Origin: Lacibacter sp. H375
GTDB taxonomy: Bacteria > Bacteroidota > Bacteroidia > Chitinophagales > Chitinophagaceae
DNA length: 64,000 bases
Assembly: GCF_037892425.1 (NCBI RefSeq)
Contig: NZ_JBBKTT010000001.1
Location: 4,092,001-4,156,000, forward strand
Reading direction: 5' to 3'
The notes below the pieces were generated by a model. The model was not told the DNA's origin, did not search any database, and worked only from the letters and a program-made list of their open reading frames with translations. Positions 16,737-24,771 of this stretch are shown here, piece by piece (within the stretch, counting starts at the first letter, position 1; the number at the start of each line of letters is the position of its first letter). A program made the translations under genes and the position numbers.

Positions 16737-17975
16737 ATGCACGGCAATATCAACTTAACAGTACGTACTTCACCTAAGGTGGGCTACGCTGCGGATAAGT
16801 ACCGCAAAACTGCTTCAGTCAAAAGAATTACTGTAACGGGAATAGCACAGCAGGTAGTTCGTTTCCTGATGTGGTTAACAATACTAATTACAGCAATAAA
16901 AAAATACCAAAACCTCCGGTTAGCATTCAAAAAAATAAAGCAGCTAAAAGCATTGCGTAACAATTACCGCAACGGGTATACTCTTCAAAAATTTGTACGA
17001 AACGGGCTTAAGTTTTACGCAGGCTACAATATACCGGCATGGCCTTCTGCAACCTTTAACAGATATATTGAACGACAACTCACCCGTATGGACGACCCTA
17101 TGTCGCCAACTTTACATACTATTATTTTAGGCATCACAAAAAAATGTGGCTTTAAATGTGAGCATTGCTATGAGTGGGAACATTTAAATAAGCCAGAAGT
17201 ACTATCCAAACATGATCTCATTACAATCGTTAAACGTTTCTATGAACTAGGCGTTTCACAAATACAAATAACCGGCGGAGAACCACTTAATCGTTTTGCT
17301 GATTTACTGTTTATGTTACAGCAGTCGCCAAAGGGAATTAATTACTGGATATACACCACAGGCTATAGTCTCACTTATGAAAAAGCAAAACAACTTTATG
17401 CGGCAGGGCTCACTGGAATTACCATCAGTCTAGATCATCATATTCCTGAACATCATGATCGGTTCAGAGGTGTAAACAATGCATTTGCAAAAGCAATAAG
17501 TGCCGCATCACTTGCAAAGCAAGCAGGTTTAACTGTTTGTTTTTCACTTTGTGCAACAAAAGACTTCATAAGTCGTGATAACTTGTATGCTTATGCAAAA
17601 CTTGCAAAGGAAAGTGGCGCTTCGTTTATACAAATACTTGAGCCAAAAGCTGTTGGTCACTATTCCGGAAAATCAGTGGAGTTGAATAATGAACACTTTA
17701 GTGTGTTGAACGAATTTTTCGAACGAATTAATTTTAATAATGAATACAACAGCTATCCAATAATTGCATACCCGGGCTATTATGGACGAAAAATTGGATG
17801 CTCGGGTGGCGGCGCCGATTACCTCTATGTTGATATGGATGGAGATGCCCACAATTGTCCTTTTTGCCAACGAAAACTTTTCTCAGTTCTTCACTCAGAT
17901 CTGAAATACCAGTTGCAACAACTTAAATTAACCGGTTGCAAAACTTTTTCTCAAGTCACTTTTCAATTGAACTGA
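16737..17975 (+). CDS. Radical SAM enzyme with SPASM-like Cys-rich C-terminus
   Basis: 412 residues. The radical-SAM [4Fe-4S] motif is C137-x3-C141-x2-C144 (CGFKCEHC), with the SAM-binding GGEP at 180-183 and the ISLD strand near 230. A second cysteine set (C355, C374, C377, C401) near the C-terminus suggests an auxiliary cluster, as in SPASM or twitch enzymes. The first ~100 residues are unusual: basic, with a hydrophobic segment at about 41-54, so the enzyme may sit on the membrane. SPASM enzymes mostly modify peptides but some act on small molecules; no precursor peptide is visible here. The next gene starts 1 base after its stop, so the pair is probably coupled. Confidence 0.88.
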   Translation: MHGNINLTVRTSPKVGYAADKYRKTASVKRITVTGIAQQVVRFLMWLTILITAIKKYQNLRLAFKKIKQLKALRNNYRNGYTLQKFVRNGLKFYAGYNIPAWPSATFNRYIERQLTRMDDPMSPTLHTIILGITKKCGFKCEHCYEWEHLNKPEVLSKHDLITIVKRFYELGVSQIQITGGEPLNRFADLLFMLQQSPKGINYWIYTTGYSLTYEKAKQLYAAGLTGITISLDHHIPEHHDRFRGVNNAFAKAISAASLAKQAGLTVCFSLCATKDFISRDNLYAYAKLAKESGASFIQILEPKAVGHYSGKSVELNNEHFSVLNEFFERINFNNEYNSYPIIAYPGYYGRKIGCSGGGADYLYVDMDGDAHNCPFCQRKLFSVLHSDLKYQLQQLKLTGCKTFSQVTFQLN

Positions 17976-17976
17976 T

Positions 17977-19005
17977 ATGAATCCTTTTATTTTTTTCCGA
18001 TACATGATCTTACCAGCTGCTTTGTTTGCCGGTTGGACAGCGGGAACATACTGGAATTTTAGCATTGTCGTTCTTTGCTTTGTTATTCATCCCATGATAT
18101 GTCTTTTTCAAAAAAATAACAGGGACATTGAAGATGACTTTAAACAATATGACCATAAATTATTTTACAGAATAACCCCTCTCCTGTTTGTACCTGTGCT
18201 GTTGTTCTCAACGTTATTTTTTCTTTGGCATTCTGATTCGCTTAAATCAATTGAGTTTGCAGGAATTGCCATTTCACTTGGTATTATCAACGGAGTTTTA
18301 GGCTTCACCCTGGCACATGAATTTGTGCACAAGCATACGATGCCGGAAAAAGTTGCGGCCTGGCTGTTGTTACTGCAAAACAATTATCTACATTATGGCT
18401 CTGAGCATGTAAAGGGACATCATGTATATGCCTGTACAGACGCAGACCCACATACGGCGAAAGTGAACGAATCGTTTTATATGTTTTTGCCAAGATCAAT
18501 TTATGCAACATTCATCAATGCATGGAAAATTGAACAAGCACGATTAAGGAAAAAGAATATACATTTTTTGCATTGGCAGAATAAAATGTTACAGCACCTT
18601 TTCATAAGAACGTTATTCTACTCATTATTGGTAAGTACAGTTAGCGTTTCGGCTGCATTATTGTTCATCCTCCAAAGTTGTGTTGCCATCGTGATTCTAC
18701 ATCTTGCCGACTACCTGCAGCACTACGGTTTATTACGCAAGAAAAAAGACGATCACAAGTATGAACGTATTACTGAAAAGCATGCTTGGGGTAATACACA
18801 TGCAAAAGCTGGTTTCAATCTTTTTCAGCTAGATAAACATGCTGACCATCATCTTCATCCATCACACAGTTATGAAACGCTGGTACATCATGAGGAGTCT
18901 CCGGAACTACCTGCCGCTTACTCAACCATGATGCTGATGGCCTTGATTCCCAAATTATGGTTCAATGAAATGAACAAGCGTATACCTGCGGAATTGCTGA
19001 ACTAA
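17977..19005 (+). CDS. AlkB-like membrane di-iron alkane hydroxylase/desaturase
   Basis: 342 residues with about six TM helices and all histidine boxes of the alkane 1-monooxygenase family: HEFVH (114-118), EHVKGHH (143-149), DYLQHYG (245-251, matching NYxEHYG) and KHADHH (287-292, matching LQRHxDHH). Such enzymes use a membrane di-iron centre and O2, usually fed by rubredoxin, to hydroxylate a terminal or unactivated carbon. No rubredoxin is in the window. Being coupled to a radical SAM enzyme and behind an outer-membrane barrel and a lipoprotein, it may act on a lipid or lipid-like product instead of free alkanes; that is inference. Confidence 0.88.
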   Translation: MNPFIFFRYMILPAALFAGWTAGTYWNFSIVVLCFVIHPMICLFQKNNRDIEDDFKQYDHKLFYRITPLLFVPVLLFSTLFFLWHSDSLKSIEFAGIAISLGIINGVLGFTLAHEFVHKHTMPEKVAAWLLLLQNNYLHYGSEHVKGHHVYACTDADPHTAKVNESFYMFLPRSIYATFINAWKIEQARLRKKNIHFLHWQNKMLQHLFIRTLFYSLLVSTVSVSAALLFILQSCVAIVILHLADYLQHYGLLRKKKDDHKYERITEKHAWGNTHAKAGFNLFQLDKHADHHLHPSHSYETLVHHEESPELPAAYSTMMLMALIPKLWFNEMNKRIPAELLN

Positions 19006-19091
19006 GCAGAAAGTTGTTTTAATAGATGTGGTAGCATTTACAATCCTCAATACACAAAAAAAATCCGAAATAAGATTGCAAAAAATGCAAA

Positions 19092-19232
19092 TCACTTTAT
19101 GAGTTTAAGCATATCCTGCATGAAATGTATTTTATCAAGATCATCGTCAGCATTTTTCAAAGTCAATAAGAAGATGAAGTACCCTGTTTGTGGTATACGT
19201 CCCAAATGAAAACGATCGACCGTATCAATCAA
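19092..19232 (-). pseudogene. Possible gene remnant, 46 codons
   Basis: Between two + strand genes the minus strand holds an open frame with protein-like composition (start of the readable part IDTVDRFHLGRIPQTGYF, end DDLDKIHFMQDMLKLIK, stop 19092-19094). An in-frame TAA precedes it and there is no ATG near the 5' end. It could be the C-terminal scrap of a decayed gene, or chance. Confidence 0.25.
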
Positions 19233-19256
19233 TTAGGAATCGCTTTTGGCCTGGAG

Positions 19257-19264
19257 TAGGTTTG
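19257..19264 (+). promoter_or_regulatory. Candidate -7 box (TAGGTTTG)
   Basis: Exact TAnnTTTG match 38 bases before the barrel gene ATG at 19303. No clear -33 element. Confidence 0.4.
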
Positions 19265-19302
19265 AATGGACAAATCATTGATAACAATCTAAAACCAAAA
19301 CA

Positions 19303-19968
19303 ATGAAAAAGATTCTATTCATTACCGCAGTATTGTCATTCAGCTTGTTCAAAGCTTCTTCACAAGTAAAATTCGGCTTCAATGCCGGCATCTCAGTTTC
19401 GAATGCTGTTTCAAAAGACAAGGAAGAAAATAAAACCGAATCATACGATCCCATGACAGGTTTGAATATTGGAGTTGTAGCAGCAGTGCCTGTTGGCAAA
19501 AACTTTTCATTTGCACCTGGATTAAATTTTGTGCAAAAAGGTGCAAAGGAAACAGATAGTTATGAATCACTAGGTGGTGAAACTATTACCATTAACTGGA
19601 GTGGCAGATTAAATTGTCTCGAGTTACAGCTACCTATTCTTTACAACACGAACGGCGAAAAGGGCAATTTCTTTTTGGGAGCTGGTCCAACATTATCATA
19701 CGCAATAAGTGGAAGAAGTAAATTAAACGTAACCGGAGAGGCGCCGGAGAACAGAAAGGTAAATTTTGGCAATTCTGATGAAGATGATTTACGCCCTTTT
19801 GATGTTGGCGCAAACGTCTTAGTTGGCTATATGATGAAAAACGGATTCTTTGTTTCTGCAAATTATAACATGGGATTATTAAACTTAACTCCAGGTGAAG
19901 ATGCAAAGGATTACTCCAACCGTTTTGACTACTATTCATTAAAGATTGGCTGGATGATTGGCAAATAA
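19303..19968 (+). CDS. PorT-like outer-membrane beta-barrel protein
   Basis: 221 residues: signal peptide to about 20 (FKASSQ), then amphipathic beta strands (VKFGFNAGISVSNA, GLNIGVVAAVPVG, LNCLELQLPILYNT, FFLGAGPTLSYA, FDVGANVLVGY) and a last strand YSLKIGWMIGK. This is the same fold type as the protein at 14375, and both carry LELQLP/VELPLN-like central strands, so the two may be distant paralogues. It precedes a small frame and a TonB-dependent receptor in the same orientation. Confidence 0.78.
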   Translation: MKKILFITAVLSFSLFKASSQVKFGFNAGISVSNAVSKDKEENKTESYDPMTGLNIGVVAAVPVGKNFSFAPGLNFVQKGAKETDSYESLGGETITINWSGRLNCLELQLPILYNTNGEKGNFFLGAGPTLSYAISGRSKLNVTGEAPENRKVNFGNSDEDDLRPFDVGANVLVGYMMKNGFFVSANYNMGLLNLTPGEDAKDYSNRFDYYSLKIGWMIGK

Positions 19969-19990
19969 AATTAAAACAAAGTATTATTAC

Positions 19991-20209
19991 ATGGAACACA
20001 ACTTCAATCCAAACAAAGGCGATTACAAATACATCCTTGAAGAAGAACAACGCAAAGAGGCCGGAGAAGACTCAACTCCCCCGGTTTCACCAAAGCAGAG
20101 TTTGAGCGATCGATTCTGGAACTGGATCCTTGTTCTATTCATGAAACGTTCGAAACGAACGGATCAGATCAAAATAACTGTTCCCGTACTCTTTGAATTT
20201 TTCTGTTAA
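19991..20209 (+). CDS. Small protein of unknown function (possible)
   Basis: 72 residues from ATG 19991, placed 22 bases after the barrel gene and 39 before the TonB receptor gene. Charged N-terminal half (FNPNKGDYKYILEEEQRK), a Pro/Ser stretch, then an amphipathic aromatic helix (FWNWILVLFMKR). No family recognised. The position between two same-strand genes supports it; length and lack of homology leave doubt. Confidence 0.45.
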   Translation: MEHNFNPNKGDYKYILEEEQRKEAGEDSTPPVSPKQSLSDRFWNWILVLFMKRSKRTDQIKITVPVLFEFFC

Positions 20210-20248
20210 CCGAAGCACTACTACTATCACCAACTAAACAAGATTACT

Positions 20249-22597
20249 ATGCGACTCTCACATTTACTCATTCTTACAGCCGTATGGATAAAACCAGAAG
20301 TAAAGGCGCAGGTTACAACTCCAACTCAAACCATACGGGGCCGTGTGGTTGATGCTGAAAGCCAATCTCCAGTTAAAGGCGCTACTGTTACAATTGAAGG
20401 CACACTCTTTACAGCCATGACAGATACCTCAGGAAATTTTGCATTACAGGCAATACCGGTTGGCCGCCAACGTGTACAAGTAAGCTTTGTAGGGTACCAG
20501 ATCTTTCTATCCGATTATTTTATTCTCAACTCTGCTAAAGAAACTGATTTGCAGATCACACTTATTGAAGAAAAGAAAAGCCTGGGACAAATAACGATCA
20601 CGGGCACCCGAAACCCAAAATTACCTGTCAATAAATATGCACTCGTGAGTGGCCGTTCTTTTTCTGCGGAAGAGACACAACGTTTTGCTGCGAGCGCCAA
20701 TGATCCTGGTCGGATGGCGATGGGTTTTCCCGGCGTGCAACCTAGCCGGGACAGCAGAAACGATATCATCATTCGTGGAAATAATCCTGTTGGTATGAAC
20801 TGGCGGTTGGAAGGTTTGGATATTCCAAACCCAAATCACTTTGCCCGTAGAGGAAGCAGTGGTGGAGGCATTACTATATTCAGCTTAAGTGTTCTGGACC
20901 ATTCAGATTTTTATACAGGCGCACTAGCAGCTGAATATGGTGATGTGTTAAGCGGCGCTTTTGATGTTCACTTTCGCAAAGGCAATCAGCAAAAAGCAGA
21001 ACATACATTTAAAGCAGGTATGATCGGTCTTGAGTTTTCAACTGAAGGGCCAATTCAAAAAGGAAGAAGCTCCTATCTGGTGAACTATCGCTATTCATTT
21101 CTTGATATATTAAATGCATTTGGTATTAACCTCGTTGATGAGCGTGAGCGGAATAAGTTCCAGGATGTCTCTTTCAATTTTGCATTCAATAACAAGAAAA
21201 ATACTGTGCAAACAAATATCTGGGGAATGGGCGGCTATAGCAAAGAAACATTTCTTGCTGTAGAAGATACTGCTGATTGGAAACAATATGATGATTATGC
21301 AGTTTATGAAAACAGCACATTAATGGGAGCAATTGGTTTTGGACAAACCATTAAACTCAACACAAAATCATTTATTAAAACCTCCATTGCAGTAATGGGC
21401 CAACAGATCAAATGGGTTGATGATACACTTACAAAACAACAGGTTGCTACAAAAGTGAATGATGAGTTGTATAACAATAACCGTGTTTCTGCAACGGTTT
21501 CATTTAATCACAAAATAAATACAGTTGTTAATTTTAAAGCTGGTATGTATGCAAGCCTGTTGGATTACAAGTTTAATAAAGGCGAATGGAACTATTCAAA
21601 CAACTCGTTTAAACCAAACGTGATCATGGGCGAAGGTAACAGCTGGCTGTTGCAACCATATCTTCAATTCGGAATAAAACCAAACAACCGGATACTGATC
21701 AATCCCGGTGTACATACCATGTACTTTGCGTTGAACAAACAGTTTGTTGTTGACCCACGGCTTTCTATACAATATCGTTTCTCTGCAAAGACCAATCTCA
21801 CTGTTGCTTATGGATTGCACAGTAAACTTCTTCCATTAGGTTCATATTTCTTTCAGTCAGGATCTTCTTTTCCAAATAAGGACCTGAAGATGATGCGATC
21901 ACATCATTACATCCTTGCATTTGATCAAATGCTTGGAAAGAAGTGGCGCTTTCATATAGAGGCTTATCGCCAACAGCTGTTACAAATACCAGTTGTAGAC
22001 AATGTTAACAGAACCTACTGGATATTGAATGAAATGGAAGGTTACGCCAATGAAGCATTGGTAAGTAAAGGAAAAGGAACAAACACCGGTGTTGATATTT
22101 CATTGGAAAAATTCTTCTCGAAAGGTTTATTCATGATCGCATCATTCTCAGTGTTTGATTCAAAGTTTATTCCATTGGATGGGAAATCATACAACACCAG
22201 GTTTAACTCACGCACAAGTGCATCATGGGTCGGTGCAAAAGAATGGAAACTGAAAAAGAATAAGGTGTTGCAGGCAGGCTGGAAAATGTTGTACAATGGC
22301 GGCGTTCCACTCTCTCCTCTTGCTACGATACAAAACGGAAGTACAAGGCAACCTGTGCTTGATGAAACAAGACCTTATTCTGAATATACAGATGCCTATT
22401 TCCGTATCGATGGACGTATCTCACTTCGGAAAGATAAAAAGAAGATCAGCTGGCAATTAGCGCTAGATATTCAAAACCTGTTTGCACAAAAAAATATAGA
22501 TCCGTTAGGCAGAAGATATGATCCCACAACCAATCAATGGACATTCAAGCAACAATCAGGCATTGTTCCCGTGTTGAGTTACCAGGTAGATTTTTGA
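20249..22597 (+). CDS. TonB-dependent receptor with carboxypeptidase-regulatory-like domain
   Basis: Outer-membrane transporter of 782 residues. Order: signal peptide (to about 21, KAQ), a CarboxypepD_reg-like domain (28-110; IRGRVVDAESQSPVKGATV, VSFVGYQ), plug domain (about 115-240; with NDIIIRGNNPVGMNWRLEG and GLDIPNPN), then the barrel to the terminal VLSYQVDF. No TonB-box can be fixed by eye. Shorter than SusC proteins (~1000), so it is more like a siderophore/metal or small-ligand receptor; no SusD partner follows. It converges on rlmB with only two bases between the stops. Confidence 0.9.
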   Translation: MRLSHLLILTAVWIKPEVKAQVTTPTQTIRGRVVDAESQSPVKGATVTIEGTLFTAMTDTSGNFALQAIPVGRQRVQVSFVGYQIFLSDYFILNSAKETDLQITLIEEKKSLGQITITGTRNPKLPVNKYALVSGRSFSAEETQRFAASANDPGRMAMGFPGVQPSRDSRNDIIIRGNNPVGMNWRLEGLDIPNPNHFARRGSSGGGITIFSLSVLDHSDFYTGALAAEYGDVLSGAFDVHFRKGNQQKAEHTFKAGMIGLEFSTEGPIQKGRSSYLVNYRYSFLDILNAFGINLVDERERNKFQDVSFNFAFNNKKNTVQTNIWGMGGYSKETFLAVEDTADWKQYDDYAVYENSTLMGAIGFGQTIKLNTKSFIKTSIAVMGQQIKWVDDTLTKQQVATKVNDELYNNNRVSATVSFNHKINTVVNFKAGMYASLLDYKFNKGEWNYSNNSFKPNVIMGEGNSWLLQPYLQFGIKPNNRILINPGVHTMYFALNKQFVVDPRLSIQYRFSAKTNLTVAYGLHSKLLPLGSYFFQSGSSFPNKDLKMMRSHHYILAFDQMLGKKWRFHIEAYRQQLLQIPVVDNVNRTYWILNEMEGYANEALVSKGKGTNTGVDISLEKFFSKGLFMIASFSVFDSKFIPLDGKSYNTRFNSRTSASWVGAKEWKLKKNKVLQAGWKMLYNGGVPLSPLATIQNGSTRQPVLDETRPYSEYTDAYFRIDGRISLRKDKKKISWQLALDIQNLFAQKNIDPLGRRYDPTTNQWTFKQQSGIVPVLSYQVDF

Positions 22598-22599
22598 TA

Positions 22600-23379
22600 T
22601 TACCCCCGTTGCTTCATTGCTTCGTATAATATCATGGCCGTTGCTACACCTACATTCAAACTTTCAAAATCTCCTTTCATGGGGATTTTGAAAGTTTCAT
22701 CGCATATTTTCATCAAGCCGGGAAAAACACCTTTCTCTTCTCCTCCCATTACAATGGCACAAGGTTCTTTAAAATCGCAATAGTAAATACTTTTTTTTGC
22801 AGTCATTTCACTGGCTAATACACGAATGCCATTGAGATGAAGATCATCAACGGCTTTCATTAAACTGTTCACTCTGCAAACAGAAATCAATTCTAAAGCA
22901 CCCGCACTTGTAAGAATTGCATCTTCATTCAATGCCCCTACTCCTTTGTCAGGTATGATGATAGCTTGAGCACCACAACATAATGCAGTGCGTGCAATAC
23001 CGCCGATATTCCGGATATCAGTAACACCATCAAGAATCACAAACATCGGCACTTCGCCTTTTGCTACCACCCAATCAATTACCTGTTGCAGATCCTGATA
23101 GCGGATCTTTGAAAGTTGAGCAATGCATCCCTGGTGATCGCTCACATTAAAACTATTTAGTTTTTCAACCGGCACTTTGTTTACCGGCACCTGTTGTTTA
23201 AAAGCGAGCTTTTGAATTTCTTCTGCAACATCGCCGTGCAACGTATTCTGCATGTAAATACGATCGAGCTGTTTGCCTTCCTGCAATGCTTCAAGCACAG
23301 GAATACGACCGATCACTAATGACGATTTCTTGGGACGTTGCTGTTTTTGACGGAACTGTTTCACGCTGCAAAGAAACAT
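22600..23379 (-). CDS. rlmB: SpoU-family rRNA 2'-O-methyltransferase (RlmB-like)
   Basis: TrmH/SpoU methyltransferase that puts a 2'-O-methyl group on 23S rRNA (G2251 in E. coli numbering for RlmB). 259 residues from ATG 23379. An N-terminal substrate-binding part (VIGRIPVLEALQEG) precedes the knotted SPOUT domain with motif 1 DGVTDIRNIGGIARTA, motif 2 VMGGEEKGV and motif 3 IPMKGDFESLNVGVATA. The start is odd: ATG 23379 lies directly next to the U-run of the metK terminator, and a GTG at 23394 lies inside that hairpin. A GTG at 23364 is another choice. The symbol follows overall likeness; TrmH-type relatives cannot be fully excluded. Confidence 0.85.
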   Translation of the reverse strand: MFLCSVKQFRQKQQRPKKSSLVIGRIPVLEALQEGKQLDRIYMQNTLHGDVAEEIQKLAFKQQVPVNKVPVEKLNSFNVSDHQGCIAQLSKIRYQDLQQVIDWVVAKGEVPMFVILDGVTDIRNIGGIARTALCCGAQAIIIPDKGVGALNEDAILTSAGALELISVCRVNSLMKAVDDLHLNGIRVLASEMTAKKSIYYCDFKEPCAIVMGGEEKGVFPGLMKICDETFKIPMKGDFESLNVGVATAMILYEAMKQRG

Positions 23380-23389
23380 AAAAAAGAAA

Positions 23390-23413
23390 CCCACAAACCT
23401 TTCGGTTTATGGG
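23390..23413 (-). terminator. metK terminator
   Basis: On the minus strand CCCAUAAACC-GAAA-GGUUUGUGGG, a 10-bp stem with one G-U pair and a GAAA tetraloop, then UUUCUUUUUU. Lies in the 62 bases between metK and rlmB and touches the rlmB start. Confidence 0.85.
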
Positions 23414-23441
23414 TTGAACCACATTGATGGTTTTGTTTGGG

Positions 23442-24698
23442 TTATTTTAAACCGAAAGCTTTTTTCACTTTCGATACGTAATCTAATTTTTCCCAGGTAA
23501 ACAGTTCCACTTTTACTTTTTTCACTTTACCATCGGGGCTCTTGAATGTTTTTTCAACCACTTCAGGAACACGACCCATGTGACCATAAGCAGCAGTTTC
23601 ACTGTAAATAGGGTTACGTAATTTCAAACGTTGTTCGATAAAGTAAGGACGCATATCGAAGATACCTTCAACGATCTTTGCAATAGCACCATCACTCAAA
23701 TCAACCTTGGCAGTACCGTATGTATTTACGTTAATTGAAGTTGGTTTTGCAACACCAATTGCATAAGAAACCTGTACCAACACTTCACTACACAAACCGG
23801 CAGCAACTAAGTTCTTTGCAATGTGACGTGTAGCGTAAGCAGCTGAACGATCTACTTTAGAAGGATCTTTACCACTGAAAGCACCACCACCGTGAGCACC
23901 TTTACCACCATAAGTATCAACAATGATCTTACGACCTGTCAAACCTGTGTCACCATGAGGGCCGCCAATTACGAACTTACCTGTTGGGTTGATGTGGTAT
24001 TTAATATCGTTGTTAAACAACTTCGCATATTTCTTGTACTTTGATTTGATACGTGGGATCAGGATGTTGATCACATCAGCTTTGATCTTTGCCAACATTT
24101 TGGCTTCAGCATCAAAATCATCGTGCTGAGTAGAGATAACGATCGCATCGATACGAACCGGCTGGTTGTTATCATCATATTCCAACGTGACCTGGCTCTT
24201 TGCATCGGGACGCAGGTAAGGCATTTTTGAATTCTTCTCACGACGGATAGCTGCTAATTCGATCAAGAGGTTATGTGCAAGATCCAATGCCAATGGCATA
24301 TAATGTTCCGTTTCGTTGGTAGCATAACCAAACATCATTCCTTGGTCACCGGCACCCTGCTCTTCTTTTTTCTTGCGGTCAACACCTTGGTTAATGTCGG
24401 CACTCTGCTCATGGATGGCGCTCAACACACCACATGAGTTTGCTTCAAACATATATTCACTCTTTGTATAGCCGATCTTCTTAATTACACCACGGGCAAT
24501 TTCCTGCACATCGAGGTAAGCCTTTGAACGTACTTCACCAGCCAAAACAACCTGGCCGGTAGTAACCAATGTTTCGCAGGCTACTTTTGATTGGGCATCA
24601 AATGCAAGAAAATTATCAATGAGTGCATCACTGATTTGGTCAGCTACTTTATCAGGATGACCTTCAGAAACTGATTCAGATGTAAATAAGTAAGGCAT
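23442..24698 (-). CDS. metK: S-adenosylmethionine synthase
   Basis: Makes SAM from methionine and ATP in the cytoplasm, feeding methyltransferases and the radical SAM enzyme at 16737. 418 residues, slightly longer than E. coli's 384. Visible signatures: [17 protein letters not shown] at the N-terminus, [15 protein letters not shown] (hallmark GDQG hexapeptide), and [20 protein letters not shown] with the Lys/Asp ligands. The spacer near residue 145-175 is longer than in E. coli. A -7 box lies 45 bases upstream and its own terminator follows. Confidence 0.98.
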   Translation of the reverse strand: MPYLFTSESVSEGHPDKVADQISDALIDNFLAFDAQSKVACETLVTTGQVVLAGEVRSKAYLDVQEIARGVIKKIGYTKSEYMFEANSCGVLSAIHEQSADINQGVDRKKKEEQGAGDQGMMFGYATNETEHYMPLALDLAHNLLIELAAIRREKNSKMPYLRPDAKSQVTLEYDDNNQPVRIDAIVISTQHDDFDAEAKMLAKIKADVINILIPRIKSKYKKYAKLFNNDIKYHINPTGKFVIGGPHGDTGLTGRKIIVDTYGGKGAHGGGAFSGKDPSKVDRSAAYATRHIAKNLVAAGLCSEVLVQVSYAIGVAKPTSINVNTYGTAKVDLSDGAIAKIVEGIFDMRPYFIEQRLKLRNPIYSETAAYGHMGRVPEVVEKTFKSPDGKVKKVKVELFTWEKLDYVSKVKKAFGLK

Positions 24699-24742
24699 AA
24701 TAATGAGTTTAGATGTTCCGTTATTTTTAGTTCGGAAAGGCG

Positions 24743-24750
24743 CAAAGATA
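24743..24750 (-). promoter_or_regulatory. Bacteroidota -7 promoter box (TATCTTTG) for metK
   Basis: Exact TAnnTTTG on the minus strand, 44 bases from the metK ATG. No SAM-riboswitch-like fold was recognised in the short leader. Confidence 0.65.
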
Positions 24751-24771
24751 AGCCGTGAAACAATTCAAAAC

